A stretch of 64,000 bases of DNA from Apostichopus japonicus (lineage: Eukaryota > Echinodermata > Holothuroidea > Aspidochirotida > Stichopodidae), in NCBI RefSeq assembly GCF_037975245.1, contig NC_092563.1:23838960-23902959 (forward strand). The letters run 5' to 3'. Shown piece by piece: positions 11,497-26,500 of the stretch. How positions within the stretch are numbered: the first letter of the stretch is position 1; each line of letters starts with the position of its first letter. A model generated the notes under the pieces. It was not told the DNA's origin. It was given only the letters and a program-made list of their open reading frames with translations, and ran no database searches. The position numbers and the translations under genes were made by a program.

Positions 11497-14400
11497 CTGA
11501 AAGAGAGACGGACGGACAGAAGATGAAAATATATCGGAATAACATCAATGCACACTTTGACCATGGGGGAGAGAGCAACTTTCAGGACTTGGACAAATAA
11601 TATTTTATAATATAACAAAAAACTCTGGTTGAAACTGCCATTATAAGCTACAACAGCTTGACATGTGTGTCTTAGAAAGAACATTTTTTTGGAAAACAAT
11701 GTTGCAAACACCCACAATAACCACATATATAATTAGTGGTATAATTAGTAGTATTTATCTCATAACTGATACTGGAAACCTCCCCCCCCCCTCCCGTGTA
11801 CAAAAAAAAAAGGTCTGGAGGACTTTAATACTTGGAAGAAATTTTTGTACAAGTAGAAGTATATAGAACATACAACATTATGTTCCATAGAAGATGCTCT
11901 AATGAATGGGATACTTTGCACAATAAGAAGCATGGTAAAAGTGTCTTTAATTGGTTAGGCTAATTAACTACCGGGTACATTAACCAGCGGGGTGAGGGGG
12001 GCATAAGCCCCCTCAGTCAAATGTCTTGTCCCAACTTCCCCCCCCCCCCCACTTGCCTCCCAAACAACATTGGTGGGCGAAAAATTGTTGGACGAAAATT
12101 ACAAAATGCATTTATAGGCTCAGTTAAAGCGGTTCGCAGTCAATATTAATCCATCGTTTTCCGTCACCTACTACCATTTTAATATCATGTGTATGTGTAT
12201 AACTTTATACCATTGTTATATCATGTGTATGTGTATAACTTTATACCATTGTTATATCGACGGTCTGAAGTTAATCCGACGTTGTTACTTGGAAGCTGCA
12301 GCATGATATCTTATGTCATTTCAACATCACTCGTGTGAATGCACACAGATAGTAGGAACTGTATCTATTTTTGTCTATTTCAGCTACCGCTTATAAATAA
12401 CTTGAGGGATCTGACACCTATTATAACAGCACAAAGTGTGATTGGAGGCCATCTATACACAGCTGCAGATGAAATAATGTTGCCATGGAAACAAAACACT
12501 GATATTTTATGACGTGATCCCAACGAGGACTGACTACCATGTCGTAGCATCCGACTCATCAAAGAAAAGTAATCAACTTTATGGATAGCCAAACCGCTGA
12601 TGAAAACCAATTCCTTTGTAATATTCTTTGATTTTACGGCACCAAAACTTTAACCAGCTCTCTCTACCAAATACACGAAACAAATATACTTTCATCTAAA
12701 GACAATTTTTATGCCACTCTTATGAATGGTAAGAGACCTTACACGTTATACAACATACTAGCAGGCTTGAGTTCAATTAATTGAACTATCTGAGCGGTTC
12801 GAGACCTGCTGTGTATAACACTTTCTTGGAAATTTATCAATAACAGAGGTTTAACGATTGATCGGATTTTTTTAATCCTGCAATTCACTGCATTTAAACC
12901 ACAACAGGGTGTTCTAGGGATCGAATCTATGACTACTTATCAAAGACAAATTTCTTTATATGCAGTCACAGATAGGTATTCTGCTTTATACTATTGATTT
13001 TTCATCCAGTTCACACAGAGCTGACCTAGCAGTCTCTTTGCTTAACCTGGTTCCATCCCCAATGCTTCAGACATGGACAAGCTTTTAAAATAGAAAGTGG
13101 TTCTGAAAGTAATATGTACTACTATACAGGGGAGTGTAGACTGGATATCACATTGACGACTTACACATGTATAGCTGAAACAAAGACCTCGGAAATTTAT
13201 ACAGATTTCCAACAACTATTCACGTACAGTACCTTGCCAAAATGGCAATAATCTGAACAAAATTACCTCTTTGATGAGATACTTTTATCGGTCTAAAAAA
13301 TCATAGTAGAAATATGAAACTTGAATTTGTTTTTGCACACTTGCTACCATCTTGCCAAAACTTGATCAGTTTGACGATAGTGTGTAAAACCAACTGGTGA
13401 TAAAGTACAGTATGCATGCCTAACATGGGTCTACTTACACTTGGAACAGGTGGTCTTGAGTTCATCACTGTCGTCATTGCACTGTGTGACTCCGTCACAC
13501 TTCAAGGAGTTATCTAAGCACATACTACCGTCCTTACACACAAAGCAATCCTCTGTTTCCTCTGGGAAAAGGGAGGCAAACATAAAGAAGGGGTTAAAAA
13601 AATGATCAAGAATGTTACCAGTCTGTATAGGCTAGGTAGATAGGTGTGCGTATACAGGGGATAGGTGCGGGAGGAAATTGGAGGAACGAAGTCAATCTTT
13701 AGCATTTTTTTAACGTTTCGTAGGTAAGGTAGATGGGAAAGTGTAAGTTGATTGTAGACAGGATAGGAAATTACAGCAAATTATACTCATATCCCACAAA
13801 ATTTGCTTTCGTCTCAGGGACTTCAATCCAAGACGTCAATCAATTGCTCAACTATTCCAAATTTCTCACTGTACAAAAACATTCAGCAAAAAATGCCACC
13901 GGTACAAAGCGATGATTCTGCTCTGAAATCAAGCTCCACTGATTGTACTGTAGCATGATACAACCACGTTCACCAAGGTATAATTCTTGACAAGACCTAC
14001 ACCTGTTATGATTTTATAACATTAGACTACCACTGCAGCGACCACTGCACTACTACATTATAACAACTTCTACCCTTTTTGACTACAGTCATTTTTTTCC
14101 CCCATGTCAAGACTTCTGAAATCCTTTTTTTCCTAAGATAGATTTCTTGATTTGTATCACCATGGTATCACTATCCAGGTTGTTCAACATACCATAAACA
14201 GCAGGGGATGGTTAAGTAAGGATGTTTCCAACCATATATACCATCCTCCTTGACATAGGAGATTCAATTTGAGCTTTTCGAATACTGTGACGACAATGAA
14301 AGCAAACACGAGGAAGAGGACCAGGACCATTCCCTCAAGTACTAAGATTTCAATCTTAAGTAACTATAAAGGAAAAAGGATAGATAGATATAGATATATA

Positions 14401-14527
14401 TATATAGCCTAGTGGTTAGGGTGTCCGCGTACAGAGCGGGAGGCCCGTGGTTCGAATCCCGGTGGAGGCTGAAAGTTTTTTCACTGTTCTTGATTTTCCA
14501 ACTCATTACGATTTTCATTTATATATA

Positions 14528-14585
<58 letters not shown>

Positions 14586-17500
14586 AGTAGGGCAAACATT
14601 TAAAGGAACAAGAATCCTTCAAAATCTGCAGAATTTGCAGGTACAAAGGTTACTATAGCGCATGTCTTTTTTCATGTAAATAAACAGCAACAAGGAATAG
14701 TGAGGAATTTGTGACACCTCAACCAAAATGTTGGTGTAGATTGGGTAAGAGGAGGGAGGAAGAGAGATGGTTGCATGTGCAATGGGGTTTGGGAGGGGGG
14801 ACTACCACTAATAGTTAATCCTCTTCCCTCCCCCTCCCCTCCCTCTTGATTTTCAACCTCACATATAGTGTTTATTAGTAAAACCTTGCTTTTAGAACTA
14901 ACTATATATAAGATTAAATTTGCCTCAGAATACACCATTTGACATCTTAAATTTTTAAAGAAAACTCTTGGGGAGGACCCCAAATCCCCTACATATGAGA
15001 CAGCTTCCATGACCCCCAGGGCAATGTCCCCTGCATTATTAAGTTCTTCAATCTCCTCTGGTCCTACCATTAAGTTTCAGGCTCATACCTACATCAGTTG
15101 GGAGAAATTTTTAATTTATGATCATTTATTAGAATTATAAACTTCGACTTAAAGCTACCTATATAGACCTAAATTCAAGTCTAAATGTGTTTTCAGAATG
15201 CACCCACTTGACTTGTTTAGCTGGGGGGGGGGGGGGAGGGGAATCATGAATCAGCTAACATGACCCAAAGGCAGCAAGCTCCCCATCTTAAAATCCTTCA
15301 TTAGCCTCATATAAGTTTCTTCCCCCCCTGACCTAAATCGGTCCAGAGAAATTTTGCATTTGGCCTCCTCCCAACCTTTGAAATCTTGTGAGATACTTAA
15401 GAGAGGGGGGAAGCATGGTTAAAAGGTCAAGTAGTATTTACTAAAACTGAGCAAATGAGGTAAACCAAGGACCAATACTCCAGACACTTTGCACTCCTGG
15501 GTTATGCCTTGACTTTCTTGGGCTTTTTGGAGGTCTATGGATAGAAAAATACCTATTATCTGAGACGCATGACATATGCATTCAAGGAGTGGACATGCTA
15601 TTGTCATTTCTAAGGGAGTGCACCAACACAACAAACATTCCAAGAATTTAGTAGAGAAACCAAACACAATGTAAAACAAGATAGGAAAGAGATTCTTCTA
15701 AGTGATCTTAAGTGATCATTACAAATACTAACCTTCAGCGGGAATGAACGAGGAATAGAGGAACTGGAGTCCTTTGTTATCTGTGCTCGTACCGTCTGTG
15801 ATGAACCTCACGGTGACCACGCCACCCACGGACTGGTAGTCCTCCGGGAATTCTCCCGTCCCTCCACAGATCACCCTCTCCGGTGGACAGTCGTCGGACT
15901 TGATCCAGAAGGTGTTGCCTGACTCGTATATTTCGAATCGATCGCCCCCCTCTTTGCACATGCCGGTGTCCATGTCGTAGTTCTGTTCCAAGTCGAAAAA
16001 TTCAAACCTTAGATTGATCCGGCTGCCTGGCGTGGCCTTTATCGTGAACAGGCAGTCTACGTTCGTGGAGTAGGGTTCCACGTCTGCCTCCGCGTGGGAC
16101 GAGATCAGTCCGAAGCTGTCGTTGACCATCTTGTTGATACACATGAACGTCGGGTTGGCATCTTGCATGTACGCTGTAAAGAAAGGATGACCTCTATATT
16201 ATAGAAACTGTAAAGTCCACAGAGAGAAGCATTTTTACACATGGGCAGTGATCCAATAAAAGGGCCAAAGGTTAGAGAGGTGGGGGAGGGGAGGGAGGGG
16301 TGAGGTACAGTATGCAGTGGTACTGTAAGATGTTGTGACCATTTTTGTAAGCCTGGTAGTTTGAATGCTATGTTGAGAGAAGACATAAACATTTTTGGAA
16401 TATGTTGGTACTGAGAAATAATCCATAAACCAATTGAAATATTTATCATAGTTGAAATAAAAAAAAACAGAAAGCCAGCAGGCATTCCTTGCCTTCTAAG
16501 TTTAAACTGTTTATGGAATCACCTGATTGATAGAGGAACAGGAGGAAAATGTGTCCTGAAGTCAAGTACCAGAACATCATATCAGATAACTTGGTCATTG
16601 CATATAGGTATTACCATTCTGAATGTTAATGACAGATTGATCAGTCATTAGTGAAAGTGGGAAACCCTCTTAACCACTTAGAAGAGGAAAGGTCAAATCA
16701 TGTGACAGTTAGTGACACAGAATATAATTGAGTTTGCATCCTGTACAAGGTTTCCAGACTTTGACCTCTGTTGAATTCAAATGACCTTCCATCAGCATCA
16801 TATTTGGGTTAACATTGAGACAATATCTGTCACTTAATGTACTTGTTGCAACTTCTACATCTTGAGATGTTGTGTGAACAAAGTTGAAAGACTTTGACCC
16901 ATACAGATCTCAAATGACCTTTGACCAATACCAAACCAGTTCTACCTAAGGGGAACCTACATACCCATGTACCAGAGCTATCCTTCTGAGGTTAAGAGCG
17001 TTTATGATGATCAAGTATCACATACAACACACACACGCACCCACACAACACCATCACCATGCATAGATTCCTTCTGCCTTAGGAAATTCAAAAAATGCAA
17101 TCTTTTATTAAAAATCGACGATACTGTGTAGCTCAAAAAGTATTACAATAGACTCTGACAATGTATAATAATCTAAACAACAGTAGTATGAAAACTTCAG
17201 CATTTGATTAATCACTGCATGCTGGCAGTTCAAGGTACAGTAGTATAAACACCAGCTCATATATATATACAAGATCAGTCAACCTGTAGCTTGTCCATAC
17301 ATGTACATGCACTTCAACAGCCAGCAAATATAATATATCAAGGATGAAATATCTTCCATCTCCTGAACTCTCTCTCTATCCACCTATCTCTCTCTCCCTA
17401 AATTAGATTTACTCTCCTTTCCCAGTTTTGAACGATGATCTATTGATTTTGTTTATAAATATTCCTTGTCAATTTCTGAGTTGTCCAAGGAGATTCTGGA

Positions 17501-20500
17501 GAGTAGAAATCTTACATCGGAAGAACAGCTTAGCTTTATATACCTTAATTATGTTGATGAGTCAAGTAGTATATGCAAATGTATGAATTAGGGTTAGGGG
17601 GGTAGAGATGTGGAACTGATTGTGACTGAGACCGTATATTTAAGAATATTTTAATTCATAATGTAGTGTCATTCTGATGGCACTCCATTTTTTTCTTCTT
17701 AATGGAGCAAAAAGCGGGTCAGAATTATAGTGGAATGTAACAGCCTATGTTTATGGTAATGATTCAATTACTAGGCAAATATGTGATGAATGAAGATGGA
17801 TGGGGAATTATAGGACTGATTGTACGTTAACTCTATCATTACCGCAAATTATACTTAGCATGCAATAATGTACGGTAACATTCACTCTGACAATATGTTG
17901 GTGAACAGTGACTTGGCGTGTTCCCTGACATTGTAAGTATGCATGTATATGTATGTGTGTAGCTGCACCGATAGACACTGTGGTTGCTGTGTGTTGTATT
18001 AAGTCGAATTTTGTGACTAATTTTTCAAATGCAATTTAACCTACGTAGCTTTAAATTAAACGGCTAAAATTATTTCACCCGTTTACCGGAATGAAACAAC
18101 TGAAATAAGATTTGTTAAATATGTTTTGGTATTGTATTAACCATGTCCTAGACCCTCAGAAATCTGAAGGTACAGTATATAATTAAACATACATGAAAGA
18201 AATACTGTAAATCCGTTTATTTGAGAAGATACTAATTGTGCTTCTGATATCTAACACTCCCCCACCCATTCCCCACCCCCCTCCCCGGATTCCCAATGAT
18301 ATAGTAGTGTCTAGCTCTTATTAATGAGGTATACACATCACAATAGGAGCTAGAAGGTCCTGATGGACGATAGGAAAGGTTCTTTTAACAAAGTCCGGTT
18401 CTTTTACAATGTTTATAAGCGAACTTGTCATATATGTCACTGACATCAGGTTTAAAGTGACTCGTTAAAATACTTGTACTGAAATCAATCGGGTATTACT
18501 AGCACTAATGAACCGCCCCTACAAAGATACATCCACAACTGTTATGAAAGTCTGTTAATTAAGAAAGATTCTGCTAAATGGGTACACTACAAGGATGTAT
18601 TTTGAATGACCTTTTGACCTTCATCTCCAAAAAAAAAAAATATTGATGTTGCCAGCTGACTTTTGAAACATCATCTGACTTATAGTAACTAATTGCTATG
18701 TTTAATACAACATGGTTTTGTAACTATGAAGTCCTATTTATAGCCAATAACAAGGCAGGAAGGAGCGACTCCACTTCTAGTTCTAAGCAAAGAATGAGAG
18801 TATAAAACATAAACAGATTCTCTATTCCAAACTTCAGAAGGAGTATTGAGTAGATGGATCGTTTCAGAGCTTGGATTGAGGGCACCGTGCTAAAGTGTTA
18901 TCAGACAGTAGGCTCTGTAAATGAGGAAAATGTGAAAGTATACACTTGGAGACAGGTGAGAGACGCCAACAAAATAGTAAATTGTCAAATTCCAATCTTG
19001 ACAAATAATTTGCAACTAGCCCCCCTCCCCCCCCCCCAAAAAAAAAATGAATTGATGAAGTTAACTGAAGTCCCCAAAATCACACCACCAAAAACAACTT
19101 TTAAGAAATATTTTGAAAACTTTGAAGAATTTCTGATTTTGTCTTATTGCATGCGATAAGAAGAGAGATACATTTAAGAAGCACAGCCAAGTACCTCCGG
19201 AAGATGAATGTGCCTCAACAAAAGACCCTCGAATGATCAAAACTTTGATCATTTATCTCCAAAGCTGATATTTTTGTCTATTCCCCCCATTTTATTGATG
19301 GCCTCTGAAGGTTAGTTCTTCATCTTAAGAGAATAATTCTTGGCTGTTATTTGATGCATCTCAAAAGTCTAGACAGTATCATTTTGCAAGGAAGAACTCC
19401 TACAAAAGTACATTACTACAATCACAAGAAAGAAACAACTTTGGCAACTCCATCTATAGGGAATACTTTAAAAGCATTCACACTTTTACATAGCACAGGA
19501 GAGCACATGATGACGTCTACAAATATGTATTTATACAAAAAGTGACTATAATGTTACATCAATGTATAAATATAATATCTTTGGAATTGTATAACCCTAA
19601 TGTTACAAAACAAGTTACAAATTGCCAAATTCTGCTTTGCTTTACAATTTACACCTGATAAATACCTGAAATTTCTGCCATAAAGTAACTGATTATTCTT
19701 TAGGAGCTATACATGGATAATATCTGCTTTTATTTTAATTAAGGTAATTTTAAAGGGTAACTCCTTTCCATGATTTCTTTCTACTTTTTGCCAGTACTGC
19801 TTTAATATATTTATCTATAAATCTTGCAATACTGCTTTAATATATGTTATCTTCAGGTCTTCATGTGAGATTAGTCATCAGAACAAACATACTCCCACTA
19901 ATTTCAAGGAGTCTGATAAATTTTCAGTTTCCTTTCATTAATAAACCAGCTTTTTGATACTTAGCCACAAAAAAACGCTACTAATTTTTTTTTTTCTTTT
20001 CCATCTGCTGAGTATATCTCAAACTCAAAAATGAAATTGGTATTTGAAGCTGAAGTCTCTCGCCTACCAAATTTTCTTCGACAAATGAAGCAAACCGCTC
20101 GGTTAATCCATTTTAATTTTGAGCCCCCAAAAAAATTGCTCCAAGCAAAGATTTTCACATTTTAATATCACACACATGTATGCAAAAGCAACTGGAGAAA
20201 AAAGAAAAAAATTCCATCAAAATCGACTTAAAGAGCTGGTTTTAACAGACAATGTTCAACGACCTACTAGTCTACTACGATACTTGACTCGACAGGAACA
20301 AGTAAGCCGAACAAGAGTGAATGAGGGAAGATCGCTGCATCCGAACATTGAACTTTGGCCAAGAGCTGCATTCTTAAAAGATCTATAAAATGAGTAGTAT
20401 TAACCATTCAATTAATGATATGACATGAATTGCCTTCCCTCCGAGGAAAACCCTACTTTTCGCACCTTCCATGTCGGTGCAACTTCTATCTATATCGAAG

Positions 20501-23500
20501 TCTTGCGACTGTAATACCTGGTCTATTAATTTTTTATTATTACATGTTTCATCCTCTTAGTTTCGTCTCACCGTTTCTCTTTCTCTCTCTCTCACTCCAA
20601 GGAGGATGCTAAATCAATGCCTTACTGTCGGCCTCTGTTCTATCGAGCCCGAAGGGAAATGCACACGATCGGCACAAATTAGGCTTCGGTGAGTCACCGC
20701 CTCGAATTTGTGACAAAAATGATGACGGGGAAAAAAAGGAAGAGAAAAGAAACCCCTTCCCTTTGGATGCTTCGGGTATTGAAAGAATTGAGGTTACACA
20801 ATGTTACGTGGTAAGTGCAGTAGCGGCTTAACAGAGACTAAAGGCTATGATCAATGCATGCATGAGATGAATGCAAACACATTACAATCAATTTATCTGC
20901 AAGGCATCTAAGCTCTGCATTTTATAAAAATATTTGAAGTTCACCACCAATTGATGCTAACAAATCATGAAAGCTTCAATGGCTCAGGTTTTTTATTTAC
21001 TCAAAGTTGTGGTCACCAGAGGCTTTAAAAAACTATCAAGCTTTGCTGATGTTTTCAGTGTTTACCTCAAGTTTTTGGATATAAAGTTTGCTGTCCTATA
21101 TTCTTAAGTACCGTGGTAGCATAGATCAGATAGAGCTGGTTTAGCCAAAAATAAAATCTCTTGGAATTCTTCCGTATAGTAGCAGTTCATGAAACAGTTG
21201 TAACTCAGTTAAGTAATAACTTATTGGACATGGTTGTTTGTAACCATGCTTTTTGTCTAATATCCACTTTCAGAGCTTGGACTTTACTACGAACAGTGGC
21301 ATTACCTTGCCCTCTGGTAAAGTGAGCATAGCTCTTTCGGTTGTCTGTTGCACTAGACCTATAATGACCATAAGATTTGACGCTAAACGCCCAGCTAAAA
21401 ATGACCACAACGTTTCAGAAAACATTTGCACATCGCTGTCAACATTTTCCCTTACATATTTTGGAAAGTCAAAGTTACGTCTGGTGAACACTTATCACAA
21501 ATAAAAATACCGGTAAAAGATTTTAATATCGTTTGCCAAACGAGGAAAGAGGCTACATGAACTAGAAAATCAATATGTAAGAAAAGATATGTATGCACTG
21601 CTAAGCTCACATGTGACAACCAGTAATCCTCTAAAATTCATTTGTTTACATTATTGATTATTACATTTATTACATTTAAAACATACCAGCTATGCCAAAT
21701 ATTGAACAGAGTGCAGCACAGTTTTAAATATAATAAGAATTTTCTTCTGCAACTGAAATTCCAATACTTCTAGTGACTGCACCAAAACTTAAACTACCAA
21801 AAAAAAAAAAAAAAAAATGTGCACATGTTTACACTTACCTATAAATATTCATGTTAGTCGAAGTAAAATGACAATTTTCTTGATTTGTTTTAATATGGTG
21901 CTAATGTTTAAGAGACATGAATCTACGATTGTCATTCGCTAACCGTGTGTCTGATTAATGAGTCATGCTACCTTAAAAGCTTCCACATATTGGATGCAAT
22001 CCACTACCCACAATTTCACTAACAACCACAAAGACATAATATTGATCAATTCATCATCAGGCTTTTTAATAGATGAGATTATGAAGAAGAAAACAATCAA
22101 GAAGAATAAAAATGAATGGAGGGAAGAAAAATGATTATTGATAGGTGTACAATTTCCTTAAGACATGACTGAAACCAACCTGATCGCCAAGAACATGTGT
22201 CATCAACTCTGGGATATAAAGGCAGGATTCTGGCGGAATCGAGTATATTATAACAGATGATAAATCAAATACGCTCCAGGACTATCTGGGAGTCCAGAAA
22301 ATTATCTCGGTAGTTACCAATGCATCACATTACGGCATCGCCGGGTCATCACAGAGAAAGAATGTAAATATCCTACACAGTACTAAAGCATACCAACACA
22401 CCACAGAGTATATTTGTTATGAACATGCAGGGATGTAGACAGAGAAGGGAAAGGCAGGGGGAGGGGGAGGACGGTGTGTTTAAAGTGGTAAGGGATATAT
22501 GTGACTGTTCAACACCAAAATTATGTATAATAGTGCTATGGATGGATGATGGATGATGGAGACAGGTAAGTGAAGGGGCATTTTCATGAGGGTTGGAACA
22601 TGGATGATCTTGGTAATATTGGGCAGGGACAGGATCTTCTTAACTTTGTTGCCTAGTTTCTTAGCTATTTAATAGAATAAACTAGATAGCGTTTATGATT
22701 CTGAGGGGGAGACTGGGGGTTTGGGAGAGGGGGGGGGTCTGATGAGGCTTGGCTCAGTACTTACCGAAGACCTTGGATCGTTTACCTAACAGCCTCTGCG
22801 GACCACTGGGCACTGGCTTTAATAGTTTACCTACTTTGACCTTAGAGGTACATGGATATATGTACAAGCAACTTTAATTAAAATGCAACTAAAAATAAAC
22901 CACATTTCAGGTAAAATACAAAAAAAGTCACAATTACCATCTAAACATCACAACCAATGACTGCCCTCTAAAGCACTGTTTAAATGTTCATAATTCACAC
23001 CTTATAGTGCATACAGATCAGAGTGAATAGTCATGGCAGAAATTATAAAACTTACTGGTTTATATATTTACGAGTGACCCACTTACCTGTCTCCCCACAA
23101 CCTATGCACCGCATTCTACCGTGTCTAGAATGCCCTGGTAATCTTTTAACACTGTACACCCTCACTGGCCCTAATGGCCTTCCTTCATTTTTCTACCCAC
23201 AAAGTGTCTCACTGTGTTTTTCGGAGTTAGAAAAATTTTCGCGAAATTCGCCCGGATTACCTTGGATTTATACTCTAGAAGTTTCCTATCAGGACTTCTG
23301 CACTTCCAAGGATCTACAAAAAAAGTTGCAATTACCATCTAAACATCACAACCAATGACTGCCCTCTAAAGCACTGTTTAAATGTTCATTGTTCACACCT
23401 TATAGTGCATACAGATCAGAGTGAATAGTCATGGCAGAAACCAAAAATATTTGAAACACCTCCAAGAATAGATTAGTATTACAAACAATACCTCTGTGCA

Positions 23501-26500
23501 GGTAACTTCATTAATTACACTATATGCTAGAGGTTATCCACCGAGGTAGTCGTCATTTCTCAAAGGAATTACCTTAAATTTGATTGAAAAGAGATATAAA
23601 AAAAAAAAAAGGAGGATGGGAAAATTTGGAGAAAATATGGAAATCAGGATAATGAAATAAACATCTGTCCAAAGAAGAAAACAGTTAATAGATGATCTCG
23701 CTATAATCGCAGCAATTCCAAAACGACATTTAAGAAAGACCGATAATCGAACCGAAGACATTATTTTCTTATTTTATTGACAAGATCTACAGCTCCCACC
23801 GAAACTTATTAAACGACAAAACTACTTGTGATGGGCAATCCTGAAAGGGAAAAATACATGCAATCAAAAACCATAAAAAATTCAAGGATACTTAAGCCGT
23901 GATTCTTCTAAGTAGTAGGTGAAAACTTGAAGAAGTAACCTCTTTTTTTAACTTCAAACGAGTCCCCCCAGAACGTCAAACCAGGGGTGAAACAAAGGTG
24001 GCAAATCATGTTACAAACACGCAAGCATAGACATCTGAATAATAGAAGAGGTCAGTGACCTTACATAGGGTCATAAGGGGCGCAGTGTGAGAATGTGACC
24101 GGTTCTTTGGTTAGGGTAGATAGGATTGTGTAAGTAAAGGAGAAAGGCAAGTGAGGAGTAGCATAAACATTTGAAATTTAAACATTTTAGTTTTTTTTAA
24201 TACAAACTAATTCAAATAATTGCGAGAAATAACATTCTTTTAGGTAAAACTCTCAGTAATCATTACCAGCTACTCTTTTTCCTTTTCCTTTAATATTCTT
24301 ACTCAAGGTTGAGATTCTTAATTGATTACTATTGTTTTCCCTATCAAATGGGTCAGATTGTTTTTACTAAATTCCTAACAAATCACCAAACTTAATTAAA
24401 CTGTTATATTGCTCTCAATGTATAGGACCATGTGAAGTGCCATTTTTAGATGGGAAAAGTACTCACAAACGTACTGAATCGTTATTTATACTGATCCGGC
24501 GTAACTGGACAGTGGGCAAAAAAAACGAGGAACCTTTTCGGGATACAACTAAGTTACTAACCCTTGGATGTTGTTAAGAAGCATTACTAAAGGAGTCTGG
24601 AGATTTCTATATCTCTCTCGCTCGCTATATTAATGGCAATATTTCAAATCTTCCATATCCACACAGTGCTAAGGGATTCTTATTATTGCAACATTGTAGA
24701 CAAGGAAGCAAAACGTACAAGGCAAAGTGTGTGCAAATACCACATTCACACATTGCACAAAGTTTCTCCATACTTCAGATAATTCCTACAAACGAAAGAG
24801 GGACCCATACCCTTATAAATGCCAGAGCTTTCAATTCCAATGGCCGAGCTCTTGAACATCTATATAATGCTGTACATGTGATGTAGTGATGTACCACTAC
24901 TACACAATTGTATAATTCCATATACTGCCAATGAACTTTGTACCAAAACTAACATTCTTCCCAATCCCCTCTGTCAATATACATTGAATACAAAAAAAGC
25001 AAGACAACTTCACTGGTTGCTAGTCATACCATCTAAGTATGGTAAGCAGTATATCTGTTAAGGTAATATACATACAAGAGGAAATGCCATAGATCTGTCA
25101 ATATTAGCCTAAGCTATTAGCCTGTGTAAACCTAAACATATATCAGCTTAGGCTATTATGTACATCAGAGACACCATCTATATCACAAGAAATATAAACA
25201 TTACATGGTTGCCATTGAAGATACAAATTGCATCTTGAAAGTCTGCCATGTAAATGTCATGTGTAGCAAATTTTCTACTCTTAGGACTTGGTTATTTACC
25301 TGTGTTTTGTATATATACTGACATGGCCTCCACAAAGGAGAGTCATTTCTTTATCATTGACCTGGTACACAGAGGAGTTGAGAGTAAAAGTGATTACTGC
25401 ATTATGAACTTAGTATGATATGAATTACAGGGTTCTTTATTGAAAGAAGCATCTTGCCATGGCAACATACACTGTCAGCTTTCCAAAACAAGCCTCTATT
25501 TGAACACATGAATGCATATAATGATGCAACTTCAATATCCAAAGTCCAAACTATATTTTTCGGGCTAAGGAATTTCCATGTCTATCAACAGTAATTTTTT
25601 TTTAATGTTTTTGTTAGATGTGTACAAGTAAACTGCATGAACATGACATGTGTTATCATTACAGAAACATTAACATACATTGCTTATGTCTTGTAAGAAT
25701 CGCTTACAATTTCGACTATACAGTCATTTTTATTTTGCTTTAGTTATAATGTCATTTAACATTGAAGAGCAAAAAAAAAAACCTGAGTACCAAATAATTT
25801 ATAACACAACATGACAAATATCCTTCAAACAGTAAGGCAAGTTTACTGCACAATATTTCTTGCTTTTAGCATTCAATATTTCACACACTGCATAATGAAA
25901 GATGGCTTAACATGCTATATATACTCCAGTGTATGCCTGTGTATGCATTACTGTAGGCTCACTTCTAACACAGCTCGACAACAAAAAGTTTTACGCACGG
26001 TGACACAATTTGGCAGCAGTGACAGAGCGATACTGAAGGGCATGCTACTGAGTGCTACATTGGAGGAGAGAATATTGCATAAATGATGACAATTTCAAGT
26101 GGGGTACTGCATTAAGGATTGAATTTCCTACTGGCTGTTGGATTCGACAAATGCTTCCAAAAGTATGACCCTTTTTTCCCCTAATCAACTGATTGTAGAA
26201 AATCAGTTAAATCTTCAAAAATGTTTTTTTTTTAAATGGCTTTTCTTATAAGGAAAGTGTGGTGAAGATTTAAATCTGAGTATAAATTCAATGCTCTCAG
26301 AAAGAATTAGTCAAACACATAATTGCTAGTATGGTTTAAAGGAGGAGTCAAGCATGGTGCAATATCTACATTGTTATAATGTCCATTGTATTAAATTAAT
26401 TTCGAACAACGATGGTTTTTGAAAGAGCTAAATGAAAAGTCCTTGTAAAAGAAAAGTTTCAATCATTCTGTAAATTTATCCTTAACATATCTTTTTGAAA

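Larger units (their letters stand above)
13562..15732 (-). other. Receptor-like gene intron 2
   Basis: Holds a plus-strand SINE (14404-14509), a (TA)n microsatellite directly after it and two diverged same-orientation copies of an unnamed interspersed repeat (about 14870-15110 and 15140-15360). Confidence 0.7.

Noticed and set aside
11065-11600. Plus-strand open frames with a poly-Gln stretch opposite the receptor gene's last exon
   Set aside because: They are the antisense of the poly-Cys and tail coding sequence; the minus strand has matched splice phases and domains.
11121-11726. A 201-codon minus-strand frame with a Leu run overlapping the last exon
   Set aside because: It is the alternative frame of the same exon and reads through the splice acceptor into intron 3; the exon frame in phase with LDLa is the supported one.
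14404-14475. A genuine tRNA gene
   Set aside because: Box A and B are present but the cloverleaf is incomplete, and a second copy shares the non-tRNA body, so it is a SINE.
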